In this document: piece by piece, positions 17,356 through 27,108 of the stretch
How positions within the stretch are numbered: position 1 is the stretch's first letter
Layout of the letters: every line of letters starts with the position of its first letter
Source of the DNA: Parasphingorhabdus flavimaris
GTDB lineage: Bacteria; Pseudomonadota; Alphaproteobacteria; Sphingomonadales; Sphingomonadaceae
DNA length: 64,000 nucleotides
Direction of reading: 5' to 3'
Assembly (NCBI RefSeq): GCF_013371215.1
Contig: NZ_JABWMH010000002.1
Coordinates: 620,001 to 684,000 of the forward strand
Translations under genes and position numbers: made by a program
The notes under the pieces: generated by a model
Seen by the model: only the letters and a program-made list of their open reading frames with translations
Database searches by the model: none
Told to the model about the DNA's origin: nothing

Positions 17356-19098
17356 TCAGCGGGAAGTGAACTGCGTCTTGCGTCCGTCCGGATTGCCCGG
17401 AAATTGCGGCCAGTGATTTTGCGATAGCGCCCGGGCGCTGACCGACTGGATACCGGCCTGTTTCTCGTACATCCAGTAGTTGCGCAGGATGATCGAGACA
17501 TAGCCGCGCGTTTCGACATAGGGGATGCTCTCCATGAACAGCAGCGGGTCATCATTGTCGACCACTTCGCTGTTCCAGCGCTGCACCGCACCCGGTCCGG
17601 CATTATAGGCCGCCGCAATCTTTGGCAACTTGCCACCGGTGATCGACGATTTTCCGAGATATTCGAGATAGGACTGGCCATATTCGAGATTGGTCGAGGG
17701 CTTGTAGAGATCTGCTTCGCTGAAATGCAGGCCGTTGGCCCGCGCAATATCGCCAGCGGTGCCCGGGCGTACCTGCATCAGGCCGATCGCGTTGGCGGGG
17801 CTCACCACCTGGCTGCGGAATGCAGATTCCTGCAGTGTGTGCGCGTAGATAAGCGCCGGATCGACCCGCCAGCCGCCATCCGGCCGCCATTTCGGGGCCG
17901 GAAAGCGTGACTGGACATCGGGCTTCATTCCGCGCGGTGCATTATGGGCCAGCCAGAGCTGGGTACGTGGCAAATTCAGTTCCCGCGCCAGCTTGATCAG
18001 GGCGGGGTGATCCTCGTCTGGACCGATCGTCGCCTGATGCCGCAATGTTTCGTCGGCCAGCCGTTCTTCGCCGATTTCAACCAGGGCGATCGCGGCCCGG
18101 ACATTCTCGTGACGCTCGAGCGCCCGCCAGTCCGATTTCTCGAAACTTTCCATGGCGTCCGATTTCGCAGGTTCCATGCCGAGCGTCTGGGCGGCCAGCA
18201 TGCCGTACAAACTGTCATCAATCCGGGCAGCAGCCTGCAATTTGCCTTGTACTTTTTCAGGCTGACCGCATTTAAGATCGGAACGGGCGCTCCAGTATAG
18301 ACCGGATGCCTTGAGATCGGCGTTGGCGGCGGAGCGTCCTACTTTTTCAAAGGCACTGCTCGCGGTCCGGCAGTCATTCAGGCGCCAGGCGGCCAATCCG
18401 GCTACCCAGTCGGCGTGACCAACCCATTCGCCGGCACCATTTTGGGCCCGCTGCGCCATTCGCAATGCGGAGCTATTGTCATTCTCGATATAATAAGACC
18501 AGGCAACCCGCTGCTCCAGCTCGGTCCGCCCCTCGGACGACATATTCTGCGCGCTGGCGCTGAGCAGCGACTCCGCGCCTTGCGGATTGTCATTCTTGAT
18601 AAAATCGATGATCTGGCCGCGAACGCCATTGGCGGCGCTGTCCGAATTCACGTCATTCGGTTTGGACCGAATGGGCGACCCGGGCACCCAGGAGAGATTG
18701 CGCCGCTGCGGCAGGCTGGGCAGCAATTGCGCGCCACGCTTCTCCGCGAGGCGGCCAAGCTGCGCGGCCTGCGGTATCTGCGGCGCTTCGTTGACCAGGG
18801 TCAGCAACGGACCCAGTTCCGCCCGGGGGCTGTTTGCCGCGAGGAAATATTCTGCTTGTGCGATTGATCTGAGCGGGCCGAATGGCGCGCTGTCCATCAG
18901 ATTCTTGGCACTGTCCCACTGATTGGCGCTCATGGCCGAGAAAAGTGCGCGATAATGGTCGGACTGCTGCCGCTTCAACTGTGAAGGGATATCCTTGGCG
19001 ATCGAAGCGCTGTTGTAGAGCACGGCGCCATCGTCCGCGATGGCAGGAGTCGCGATCAGGGTGAGAAGGGATGCAGTCAGTGTGAGCTTCAGTTTCAC
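17356..19098 (-). CDS. slt: Soluble lytic murein transglycosylase
   Basis: A 580-residue periplasmic enzyme that cleaves peptidoglycan glycan strands to 1,6-anhydro products. A signal peptide (VKLKLTLTASLLTLIATPAIA) is followed by a long alpha-helical superhelix of about 380 residues and a carboxyl-terminal SLT domain. The catalytic Glu is about residue 424 in LQESAF, followed by AIGLMQVRPGTA and AAYNAGPG. The start is GTG 19098, which overlaps the TGA of the upstream UDG-like gene as GTGA. This also gives a well-formed signal peptide directly at the amino end. Confidence 0.95.
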   Translation of the reverse strand: MKLKLTLTASLLTLIATPAIADDGAVLYNSASIAKDIPSQLKRQQSDHYRALFSAMSANQWDSAKNLMDSAPFGPLRSIAQAEYFLAANSPRAELGPLLTLVNEAPQIPQAAQLGRLAEKRGAQLLPSLPQRRNLSWVPGSPIRSKPNDVNSDSAANGVRGQIIDFIKNDNPQGAESLLSASAQNMSSEGRTELEQRVAWSYYIENDNSSALRMAQRAQNGAGEWVGHADWVAGLAAWRLNDCRTASSAFEKVGRSAANADLKASGLYWSARSDLKCGQPEKVQGKLQAAARIDDSLYGMLAAQTLGMEPAKSDAMESFEKSDWRALERHENVRAAIALVEIGEERLADETLRHQATIGPDEDHPALIKLARELNLPRTQLWLAHNAPRGMKPDVQSRFPAPKWRPDGGWRVDPALIYAHTLQESAFRSQVVSPANAIGLMQVRPGTAGDIARANGLHFSEADLYKPSTNLEYGQSYLEYLGKSSITGGKLPKIAAAYNAGPGAVQRWNSEVVDNDDPLLFMESIPYVETRGYVSIILRNYWMYEKQAGIQSVSARALSQNHWPQFPGNPDGRKTQFTSR

Positions 19099-19871
19099 GG
19101 GGCAGAAATCCTTGTCAGCATTTGCAAATCCTTCCACGCTTCGGCCTTGAACAACGGTCGCTCGATCAAAATCCGAGGATGAAAGGTTACGATCGCCTCT
19201 GTTTTGCAGGAGCCATGGTTAATAAACTGTTTATTTTTCCGCGCTGACATCAGGTCCTCACCGAATATTATCTTCGCCGCGAGGTCACCGAAGCAGATTA
19301 CGCGCTTGGGTCTGACAAGCCCGATATGATGGAAAATCCTGGTTTTAAGGGTGGTCCAGTGCTGCTCGTCGATCCTGCCATCAAAGGGAACCGACTGGGA
19401 TATGGTGGCCGAATAGGATTTTTGCGAATCGCACCCGATTGCAGCCAACATCCGGTCGAGAAGCTTCTGATTGTCCGAATTGAACAAATTCACTTCCCCG
19501 TGGTGATTTTTTTCCGGAAGCGCGGAAATCGTCATAATCTCGGGTTCGAGATCGCCTCTGGGCGCTACTCTCTGCTTCGACCATTTCGCCTCGATCAAGT
19601 CATTGGCATTTGCCAGCCAATCGATAAAATCGGCATATTCCGCTGGCAACGGTTCGCTGGGAACCGGAACGAGAAGCTCTTCGGGCTCGGGTTTCGTAAC
19701 GGAAGCAGGGGCAAGGCTGGCCGCCGGTTGCGGCGCGATTTCGGGGGCCAGAAGCGTGGTCGGTTGATCGGTGTAATCCAGTTCGACACCGGCGAGTGCC
19801 CACCAGTTTTGCAAACTGTGAATCATCGACTCAGTGGACGGATTTGACGTTGGTGGGTTGATTAAATTCAT
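19095..19871 (-). CDS. Uracil-DNA glycosylase-superfamily protein, divergent
   Basis: A 258-residue protein. The amino third is low-complexity and Pro/Glu-rich. The rest resembles family-4 UDGs: LLDRMLAAIG, then VICFGDLAAKIIFG and a final FHPRILIERPLFKAEAWKDLQML block. The usual GEAPG active-site loop is replaced by SALPEKNHH, and the four iron-sulfur cysteines of family 4 are absent, so DNA-glycosylase activity is doubtful. It is coupled to slt by a GTGA overlap and divergent from ETF-QO. ATG 19826 is an alternative start. Confidence 0.75.
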   Translation of the reverse strand: MNLINPPTSNPSTESMIHSLQNWWALAGVELDYTDQPTTLLAPEIAPQPAASLAPASVTKPEPEELLVPVPSEPLPAEYADFIDWLANANDLIEAKWSKQRVAPRGDLEPEIMTISALPEKNHHGEVNLFNSDNQKLLDRMLAAIGCDSQKSYSATISQSVPFDGRIDEQHWTTLKTRIFHHIGLVRPKRVICFGDLAAKIIFGEDLMSARKNKQFINHGSCKTEAIVTFHPRILIERPLFKAEAWKDLQMLTRISAP

Positions 19872-19999
19872 TTATGCATAGAGTCATGAGTTGACGAATA
19901 GGTCAATTGGCGGGAAAGCAGGTTTCTGCCCAGCGGGTTGCGGTTTACGACAGACCGAATGTAGATGAGAATAAAAGCAAGAACGGTAGGAAAAGCGAC

Positions 20000-21655
20000 A
20001 TGAGTGAACGAGAGTCAATGCCTTATGACCTGGTGATAGTCGGGGGTGGCCCCGCCGGTCTCAGTGCAGCCATAAGATTCAAGCAACTGGCGGATGAGGC
20101 AGGCAAGGACCTCTCGGTTTGCATATTGGAAAAAGGCTCCGAAATCGGTGCGCATATCCTTTCCGGAGCGGTTGTTGATCCCAAGGCTCTCGACGAATTG
20201 CTCCCCTCATGGCGCGACGAGGATTGTCCGCTGGCGAAGACTCCGGTGACCGAGAATCATCACTGGATTCTGACCAAGAAAAAGAAATTCGCGATGCCTC
20301 ATTTCATGACGCCGTCGTTCATGCACAACAAGGGCACCTATACCGGATCGCTCGGCAATCTCTGTCGCTGGCTTGGCGAGCGGGCCGAGAATATGGGAAT
20401 CGAGATATTTCCCGGATTCGCCGCTGCAGAAATTCTCTATAATGACGACGGATCGGTCAAAGGTGTTGCCACCGGCGACATGGGCGTTGCCCGCGACGGC
20501 AGTCACAAGCCGGACTATCAGCCGGGTCTCGAGCTGCACGCCAAATATACCTTCTTTGCAGAGGGCGCCCACGGGCATCTGACCAAGATGCTGAAAAAAC
20601 AGTTCGCGCTTACCGCAGACAGCCAACCCCAGATCTATGGGCTCGGCGTCAAGGAATTGTGGGACATCGATCCGGCCAAGCACAAGGCCGGTCGCGTCAT
20701 CCACTCGCAGGGCTGGCCGCTCAGCGAAGGCGCCAATGGCGGCGGGTTCCTCTATCATCAGGCGGACAATCAGGTCGCGCTCGGCTTCGTCACCTGGCTG
20801 AACTACGAAAATCCCTATCTCTCGCCGTTCGAAGAAATGCAGCGCTGGAAGCAGCATCCCGAAATCCGCAAGATCCTGGAAGGCGGCAAGCGTGTATCCT
20901 ACGGCGCGCGGGCGATCAACGATGGCGGTTTCCAGGCTGTACCCAAACTCTATTTTCCCGGCGGCGCGCTGATCGGCTGTTCTGCCGGTTTCGTCAATGT
21001 CCCGCGGATCAAGGGCACGCATACGGCCATGAAGACCGGTATGATGGCCGCAGAATCGGCTTATGAAGCGATCGTGGCAGACCGCACCAGCGACGAGCTG
21101 ACCGCTTATGGCACGGCTTACGAGAATAGCTGGGTCCGCGAGGAATTGCGCGTGGTTCGCAACGTGCTGCCGGCGGTCGAGAAATATGGCGATTTCCTCG
21201 GAACGATCATTTCCGGGATCAATATGTGGGCCGAGCATCTGAAGATCAAAATGCCGTTCACGATGAAGTTGCACCCCGACTGGTCGCGCCTGAAGCGGGC
21301 GGAACATTGTGTGAAGATCGAATATCCCAAGCCCGATGGCGTGATCAGTTTCGATCGCCTGTCCTCGGTATTCCTGTCGAACACCAACCATGAAGAAGAC
21401 CAGCCGGTCCATCTGCAGCTGAAGGATCCCTCGATCCCGGTCGATGTGAACCTGCCGGTTTTTGCGGGACCATCGGCACGCTATTGCCCGGCGGGCGTCT
21501 ATGAATTTATTGAAGACGAGGCGGGCCAGCCGAAGTTCCAGATCAACGCTCAAAATTGCGTTCACTGCAAGACCTGTGATATCAAGGACCCGGCCCAGAA
21601 TATCAACTGGGTCGTTCCGGAAGGTGGCGGAGGTCCCAATTACCCCAATATGTAA
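20000..21655 (+). CDS. Electron transfer flavoprotein-ubiquinone oxidoreductase
   Basis: A 551-residue inner-membrane-associated enzyme passing electrons from ETF (fed by acyl-CoA dehydrogenases) to ubiquinone. The FAD site is VIVGGGPAGLSAA near the amino end. The 4Fe-4S ligands are Cys496, Cys520, Cys523 and Cys526 (CPAGVYEF; CVHCKTCDIKDP), and the protein ends WVVPEGGGGPNYPNM as in the family. ATG 20000 follows GTAGGAAAAGC. It fits with the propionyl-CoA and enoyl-CoA genes later in the window as part of fatty-acid and amino-acid oxidation. It overlaps the next gene if that starts at GTG 21624. Confidence 0.96.
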   Translation: MSERESMPYDLVIVGGGPAGLSAAIRFKQLADEAGKDLSVCILEKGSEIGAHILSGAVVDPKALDELLPSWRDEDCPLAKTPVTENHHWILTKKKKFAMPHFMTPSFMHNKGTYTGSLGNLCRWLGERAENMGIEIFPGFAAAEILYNDDGSVKGVATGDMGVARDGSHKPDYQPGLELHAKYTFFAEGAHGHLTKMLKKQFALTADSQPQIYGLGVKELWDIDPAKHKAGRVIHSQGWPLSEGANGGGFLYHQADNQVALGFVTWLNYENPYLSPFEEMQRWKQHPEIRKILEGGKRVSYGARAINDGGFQAVPKLYFPGGALIGCSAGFVNVPRIKGTHTAMKTGMMAAESAYEAIVADRTSDELTAYGTAYENSWVREELRVVRNVLPAVEKYGDFLGTIISGINMWAEHLKIKMPFTMKLHPDWSRLKRAEHCVKIEYPKPDGVISFDRLSSVFLSNTNHEEDQPVHLQLKDPSIPVDVNLPVFAGPSARYCPAGVYEFIEDEAGQPKFQINAQNCVHCKTCDIKDPAQNINWVVPEGGGGPNYPNM

Positions 21656-23312
21656 GCTTAGCTTTTTTGCGCTAGTAACTGCCGGGTTGGTCATTTCTCC
21701 GGCAGCGGCCAGTCGTGGAGACAGCGCGTCGGCGCTCAACCGCTTTGTCGAAGCGCGGCTGGCTGAATCGTCGAACGAGCTGCAGGCTGCTTCCTCGGTT
21801 TATGCCGAGAGTCTGAAAGAGCAGCCTGACAACGCGCTTCTGGCGGGGAAGGCCTATGTCAGCGCGATCAGGGCAGGGGATTTTGATCTCGCGGTAAAAG
21901 CCGTCCGGACACTGCAGTTGCGCAGCAAGATGGATCCGGAAATGCCGCTGGTCATACTTGCAGACGCGTTTGCGGCGCGCGACTGGAAAACGGTCGAGCT
22001 CGCGATGGTCGAACTGGAAGCCCTCAAGAATTTCTCGTTCCTGCAGCCGTTTCTGGAGGCCTGGATCGCTACCGCAAAGGGGCAGGGCGACGCTGCCACG
22101 CTGTCCTCGAAACAGGATAATCCGACCGCCCAATATTATCTCGAAGAACAGATGGTCCTGAACAGGCTGGCGAACCGGCGTGAAAGCGAAGCGGTCGGCT
22201 TGCTGGTCAGCCTGGTTCAACGCGACGAAGCGCGGATGGCGCCGATCCGGATGATCGCTGCCCGGCATTTCTGGGCGATCAATGATCCGGCAACGGCGAA
22301 GGAAATCCTGCGGTCGCGATCATCGGGACCCGAACAGAAGCTGCTGCGGCAGATCGAGGCGGGACAGCGGAAGGGCATCGCCCAGAAGGTCAATGCATCG
22401 CTTGGTCTCGCTTTTCTATTCCAGAGATTGTCCAACGATCTGGCGGCGCAGCAGGCCCGGTTCCCGTCACAGGTCATGGCGCAGGTTGGCGCGCGGGTGG
22501 CCGGCAAATCGGACTATGCCTTTCTGACCCTCGGGCGCAGCTACGCCGCTGCAGAGAATCACGAACTGGCGGTCACCGAATTTTCCAAAGTCGGAGAGCA
22601 AAGCCCCTATCATCTGGTCGCGCTTAGCTCCGCAACTTCCAGCCTGGTCACCAGCAAGCAATATGATCAGGCCATCGCCCGGGCCGATATTGCGTTGAAG
22701 GCCAATCCAGACGCGCCCGAATTGCATATATTGAAGGGCCAGACCCTCCAGGTGAAGGGCGACAATGCCGCGGCGGCGGCTTCGTTTGAATCCGCCATAA
22801 AACTCGGCGAGCAGCTCGAGCGCCCGGCGATGCTCATGGCGAGCTACTGGCTTGCGCTGGGCGGCGCGCAGGAACAGGCCGGGATTTGGCCGGAGGGTCT
22901 CAAGGCCCTGGAAAAAGCCAATCAACTGCTGCCCAACTCGCCGACGATCCTGAATTATCTCGGCTATGCGCAGCTCGAACGCCGCGAAAACCAGCAAGCG
23001 GCGATCGCGGCGATCAAGCAGGCGCATGAATTGCGTTCGGATTCTCCGGCGATCACCGATTCCCTGGGATGGGCCTATTTCATCACCGGAGAGCATGACC
23101 GGGCCGTTACCTATCTGGAAAGCGCCCTCGAAGGCGAGCCGCAGGACCCCACGATCAATGAACATCTTGGTGATGCCTATTGGACGGTTGGCCGGCTCTA
23201 CGAGGCCCGCTATGCTTGGAAATCGGCGAAACTATTCGCCGAAGGAGAGGATTTGCAGCGCCTTTCCAGCAAGATCGATCTGGGCTTGCGTCCCGGGCTA
23301 TCGTCGCCCTGA
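21624..23312 (+). CDS. Exported tetratricopeptide-repeat protein
   Basis: About 562 residues: a predicted Sec signal peptide (LSFFALVTAGLVISPAAA) followed by an all-helical body with TPR motifs, clearest at the carboxyl end (NYLGYAQLERRENQQAAI; DSLGWAYFITGEHDRAV; EHLGDAYWTVGRLYEA). It is probably a periplasmic or lipid-free scaffold protein; no enzymatic domain is seen. There is no good ATG. GTG 21624 gives a complete signal peptide and overlaps the ETF-QO end by 32 bases, but the start is uncertain. Its stop overlaps an in-frame ATG of ispE. Confidence 0.85.
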   Translation: MAEVPITPICKLSFFALVTAGLVISPAAASRGDSASALNRFVEARLAESSNELQAASSVYAESLKEQPDNALLAGKAYVSAIRAGDFDLAVKAVRTLQLRSKMDPEMPLVILADAFAARDWKTVELAMVELEALKNFSFLQPFLEAWIATAKGQGDAATLSSKQDNPTAQYYLEEQMVLNRLANRRESEAVGLLVSLVQRDEARMAPIRMIAARHFWAINDPATAKEILRSRSSGPEQKLLRQIEAGQRKGIAQKVNASLGLAFLFQRLSNDLAAQQARFPSQVMAQVGARVAGKSDYAFLTLGRSYAAAENHELAVTEFSKVGEQSPYHLVALSSATSSLVTSKQYDQAIARADIALKANPDAPELHILKGQTLQVKGDNAAAAASFESAIKLGEQLERPAMLMASYWLALGGAQEQAGIWPEGLKALEKANQLLPNSPTILNYLGYAQLERRENQQAAIAAIKQAHELRSDSPAITDSLGWAYFITGEHDRAVTYLESALEGEPQDPTINEHLGDAYWTVGRLYEARYAWKSAKLFAEGEDLQRLSSKIDLGLRPGLSSP

Positions 23313-23332
23313 TGCCCGATTTAACATTGGGC

Positions 23333-24166
23333 ATGACGAATGAAGAGACAGCCTATGCAAAGATAAACCTGGCGCTCCATGTTCGCGAGCGGCGGCCCGA
23401 CGGCTATCATCGAATCGAAACCATTTTCGCATTTCTTGATCAGGGCGATGTGATTTCTGTGGAACCGGCCGACCAGCTGACGCTGGAAATCAGCGGGCCC
23501 TTTGCGAAAGGGCTGAGCAGCACGGACAATCTGGTGCTGCAAGCGGCCCGGCGCCTCGCGGAACTGTCAGGAGTGGCGCAGGGCGCCAGACTCCATCTCG
23601 ACAAACGCTTGCCGGTCGCCTCGGGCATTGGCGGTGGTTCGGCCGATGCCGCCGCAACCTTGCGTCTGCTCAATCGCTTCTGGGGCCTCGACCATTCCCT
23701 TGCTGCGCTGGCGGATATTGCCAAGCCGCTGGGCGCCGACGTTCCGGCCTGCGTCTACAGCCGGACATGCCGTGGCACGGGCATCGGACAGGACCTGGCG
23801 ATCATCGCCGAGAACGAATTGCAAGGCTATGCCGCGCTGCTGATCAATCCGCTTGTGGCGGTTTCGACCGGCGACATTTTTGCCGCATGGGACGGCATCG
23901 ACCGCGGCCCGCTCGGCGAGGGGACGGTGATGGCGGTGGCCAGAAGCGGTCGCAACGATCTTCAGAAGCCCGCGGTTGCGCTGGTCCCGATATTGACGGA
24001 TATGTTGCAAATGCTCGACGGGAGTGAACCGATAATGGCGCAAATGTCCGGTTCCGGTGCTACCTGTTTCGCTCTTTACGACACGCTGGCCGCCGCCGCC
24101 GAAGCCGAGCGCCACTGCCGGCAGGCAACGGACAATATCTGGACGATGAAGGGAGAATTTCGATGA
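23333..24166 (+). CDS. ispE: 4-diphosphocytidyl-2-C-methyl-D-erythritol kinase
   Basis: A 277-residue GHMP kinase of the MEP isoprenoid pathway. The substrate lysine is in ETAYAKINLALHV (Lys10), the ATP loop is GIGGGSADAAATL (98-110), and the third motif is QMSGSGATCFALY near the carboxyl end. ATG 23333 places the conserved AYAKINL close to the amino end as usual; ATG 23312, overlapping the TPR stop, is an alternative. Its TGA overlaps the next ATG (ATGA). Confidence 0.96.
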   Translation: MTNEETAYAKINLALHVRERRPDGYHRIETIFAFLDQGDVISVEPADQLTLEISGPFAKGLSSTDNLVLQAARRLAELSGVAQGARLHLDKRLPVASGIGGGSADAAATLRLLNRFWGLDHSLAALADIAKPLGADVPACVYSRTCRGTGIGQDLAIIAENELQGYAALLINPLVAVSTGDIFAAWDGIDRGPLGEGTVMAVARSGRNDLQKPAVALVPILTDMLQMLDGSEPIMAQMSGSGATCFALYDTLAAAAEAERHCRQATDNIWTMKGEFR

Positions 24167-24891
24167 CCAAGGCTTTTGAAATATCCGGCGTTCCTTCCGA
24201 GGGTGGTGTTCTGATCGTGGTCGATCATGCGTCCAATCATGTTCCGGACGAGATTGATCTCGGCCTGTCGCCACAATTTGCGGACGATCATATCGCCTAT
24301 GATCCCGGCACGGCGCCGATCGCCCGCCTGATGTCGCAAACTGCCGGCTATCTCGCCATATTGGGAACCGCCTCGCGATTGGTGGTGGATCTCAACCGCT
24401 ACCCGGACGAACCCGCCGTCATCCAGCAGCGCAGCGACGGCGTCGAAATACCGGGTAACCACCTCTCCGCCGAGGAGAGAATGGCGAGAATAGATCGCTA
24501 TTTCACGCCCTATCACGACCGGGTTCGCTCGCTGGTTCACGATCTGAAACCATCGCTGGTGCTCTCGCTCCACAGTTTCTCGCCAACCCTCCGTTCCGAT
24601 CTCCAGCTCAAGCGCCCATGGGACGTCGGCATCATGTATAATGAATATGAGACGGCATCGCGCTTTGCGATCCAGTTTCTCGAGGAAGAATCAGTGCTCA
24701 ACGTCGGCGATCAGCGGCCCTATTCCGGCAAAGAGCTCAACGCGACCATGAATCGCAACTGCGAGGCGGTGGGCCAGCCCTATTTCGGTCTCGAAATCCG
24801 GCAGGATCTGATCATGGATGAAGCGGGGCAGCGTCGTTTCGCCGACATTTTATTGCGTACTTGCGATAAAATAAGAACGGCTCTTGCTTAA
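24163..24891 (+). CDS. N-formylglutamate amidohydrolase family protein
   Basis: A 242-residue zinc-hydrolase-like protein with VVDHASNHVP near the amino end, DLNRYPDEP and LSLHSFSP, typical of the HutG-like/N-formylglutamate amidohydrolase family. True HutG enzymes release glutamate in histidine breakdown; no other hut gene is present, so another amide substrate is possible. The ATG overlaps the ispE stop. Confidence 0.88.
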   Translation: MTKAFEISGVPSEGGVLIVVDHASNHVPDEIDLGLSPQFADDHIAYDPGTAPIARLMSQTAGYLAILGTASRLVVDLNRYPDEPAVIQQRSDGVEIPGNHLSAEERMARIDRYFTPYHDRVRSLVHDLKPSLVLSLHSFSPTLRSDLQLKRPWDVGIMYNEYETASRFAIQFLEEESVLNVGDQRPYSGKELNATMNRNCEAVGQPYFGLEIRQDLIMDEAGQRRFADILLRTCDKIRTALA

Positions 24892-24942
24892 ACGCCGGAG
24901 TTTTGGAAGGACGATCCGGAAATTACAACAATGGAACCGTTA

Positions 24943-26664
24943 ATGAGCGATAGATTCGACAAGTCCCGTTTGCCCAGCCGCCACGTCAGCGTCGGCCCGG
25001 AGCGCGCACCGCAGCGCAGCTATTATTATGCGATGGGCATGACCGAAGAGGATATTGCAAAACCGTTCGTCGGGATCGCCTCGGCGGGCAATGACAGCGC
25101 CCCTTGCAACACCTTGCTCGACGGCCAGGCCGATGTTGCACGCGAAGGCGTGATAGAAGCCGGCGGCACCCCGCGGCGGTTCAATACCATCACCGTCACC
25201 GACGGCATCGCCATGGGTCACCAGGGCATGAAAGCCTCGCTGGTTTCCCGCGAGGTCATCGCCGACAGCGTCGAACTCAGCGTTCGTGGCCACTGCTATG
25301 ATGCGGTCATCGGCTATGCCGGCTGTGACAAGAGCCTACCCGGTATGATGATGGCGATGCTGCGGCTCAATGTGCCGTCGATATTTGTCTATGGCGGTTC
25401 CATTCTTCCAGGACGCTTCCACGACAAGGACGTAACCGTCGTCGATGTGTTCGAGGCGGTCGGTCAGCATAGCGCCGGCAATTGCCCGTTGCAGGAACTG
25501 ATCGAACTCGAGAAAGTCGCTTGCCCGGGCCACGGTGCCTGCGGTGGCCAGTTTACAGCCAACACCATGGCCTGTGTCGCCGAAGCGATCGGCCTGTCCT
25601 TGCCGAACAGCAACATGGCGCCAGCACCCTATGAAACCCGCGACGATATGGCGCGGGCAGCGGGTCGCCAGATCATGAACCTGATCGAGCTCAATCTACG
25701 CCCCCGCGACATCTGCACCAGAGACGCGTTCATCAACGCAGCGCGCGTCGTCGCCGCCACCGGCGGATCAACCAACGCCGCCTTGCACCTGCCGGCAATG
25801 GCCAGCGAAGCGGGTATCGATTTCGACCTGTTCGATGTCGCGGAAATCTTCAAGACCACACCCTATCTGGCCGACCTGAAACCGGGCGGCAAATATGTCG
25901 CCAAGGACATGCACGATGCCGGCGGTGTCTACATGCTGATGAAGACGATGATGGATAACGGCCTGATAAACGGAGATTGCATCACCGTCACCGGCAAGAC
26001 GCTCGGCGAGAATATCGAGGAAATCGTCTGGAACCCCGACCAGAAGGTCATTTACGACGTCCAGCACGCGATCACCGCAACCGGTGGCGTTGTCGGGCTG
26101 CGCGGCTCGCTGGCACCAGAGGGTGCGATCGTCAAGGTCGCCGGCATGGCCCGTCTGCAGTTCCGCGGACCGGCACAGGTCTTCGAATGCGAGGAACATG
26201 CCTTTGAAGCCGTCGAAAAACGCGAGATCAAGGAAGGCGCGGTTGTTGTCATCCGCAACGAAGGGCCAAAAGGCGGTCCCGGCATGCGGGAAATGCTGGC
26301 CACCACCGCTGCGCTATACGGGCAGGGCATGGGCGAGAAGGTCGCGCTGATCACCGACGGCCGTTTCTCGGGCGCTACCCGCGGTTTCTGCATCGGCCAT
26401 GTCGGTCCGGAAGCCGCAGCCGGCGGGCCTATCGGCCTGATCGAAGAAGGCGACATGATCAATATCGACGCCGAAGCGGGGATAATCGATCTGGAAGTCG
26501 AAGAAGCCGTGCTGGCCGAGCGCCGGACCAGATTCGTCCAGCGCGAAACCGATTATGGTTCGGGTGCCTTGTGGCGCTATGCCCAGAATGTCGGGCCGGC
26601 CTATCAGGGCGCGGTAACCCATCCGGGAGCGAAAGCGGAAAAGCATGTCTATGCGGATATCTAG
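24943..26664 (+). CDS. ilvD: Dihydroxy-acid dehydratase
   Basis: A 573-residue iron-sulfur enzyme for the third common step of valine, leucine and isoleucine synthesis. Cluster ligands are visible as Cys55 (SAPCNT), Cys128 (YAGCDKS) and Cys200 (GHGACGGQ). The motif [14 protein letters not shown] is near the carboxyl end. ATG 24943 ([10 protein letters not shown]) has GGA at proper spacing; ATG 24931 is an alternative. The ilvD tail overlaps the start of the lipoprotein gene by 20 bases. Confidence 0.97.
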   Translation: MSDRFDKSRLPSRHVSVGPERAPQRSYYYAMGMTEEDIAKPFVGIASAGNDSAPCNTLLDGQADVAREGVIEAGGTPRRFNTITVTDGIAMGHQGMKASLVSREVIADSVELSVRGHCYDAVIGYAGCDKSLPGMMMAMLRLNVPSIFVYGGSILPGRFHDKDVTVVDVFEAVGQHSAGNCPLQELIELEKVACPGHGACGGQFTANTMACVAEAIGLSLPNSNMAPAPYETRDDMARAAGRQIMNLIELNLRPRDICTRDAFINAARVVAATGGSTNAALHLPAMASEAGIDFDLFDVAEIFKTTPYLADLKPGGKYVAKDMHDAGGVYMLMKTMMDNGLINGDCITVTGKTLGENIEEIVWNPDQKVIYDVQHAITATGGVVGLRGSLAPEGAIVKVAGMARLQFRGPAQVFECEEHAFEAVEKREIKEGAVVVIRNEGPKGGPGMREMLATTAALYGQGMGEKVALITDGRFSGATRGFCIGHVGPEAAAGGPIGLIEEGDMINIDAEAGIIDLEVEEAVLAERRTRFVQRETDYGSGALWRYAQNVGPAYQGAVTHPGAKAEKHVYADI

Positions 26665-27100
26665 TGTCGTTGCCCTGATATTGCTGCTGGCCGCTTGTGA
26701 TAACAAGCCGGACAATAGCGTGCTTGCGGAAGCAGAGCAGCGCGCCGGCAATCAGGCGGGCAATGACGGCAAGATCGAATGCGCAATCGACGGTGACAGC
26801 AATTTTACCCGCGGCTGCTTTACAGAACGGCTGAGCGGTGAGGGCGGCGTGACGCTGATCATCCGCCATCCCGACGGCGGGTTTCGCCGGTTCAACGTTC
26901 TGACCGACGGCCACGGGCTGGAAGCGGCCGATGGTTTTGACAAGGCGAAGATATCGATCGTCGAGGACGGCAAGATACTGGTCGTCGTCGGTCCTGACAA
27001 ATATCTTCTGCCTGCGCAAATCAAGGCCGGATCCGGTTCCGAAACATCAGCGGAAACGATGCCGGCTGCCGATGAACAACCGGCACAAGCCGGTAACTAG
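26645..27100 (+). CDS. Small putative lipoprotein
   Basis: A 151-residue protein with a type II signal sequence: a short positive start, hydrophobic [10 protein letters not shown] and lipobox LAAC (Cys18), so it is probably lipid-anchored. The mature part is polar, with two further cysteines (ECAIDG; RGCFTE) and a carboxyl low-complexity Ala/Glu/Pro tail. The function is unknown. It overlaps ilvD by 20 bases and is followed by nnr after eight bases, so it is in the same operon. Confidence 0.82.
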   Translation: MSMRISSVVALILLLAACDNKPDNSVLAEAEQRAGNQAGNDGKIECAIDGDSNFTRGCFTERLSGEGGVTLIIRHPDGGFRRFNVLTDGHGLEAADGFDKAKISIVEDGKILVVVGPDKYLLPAQIKAGSGSETSAETMPAADEQPAQAGN

Positions 27101-27108
27101 AGGCCTCT

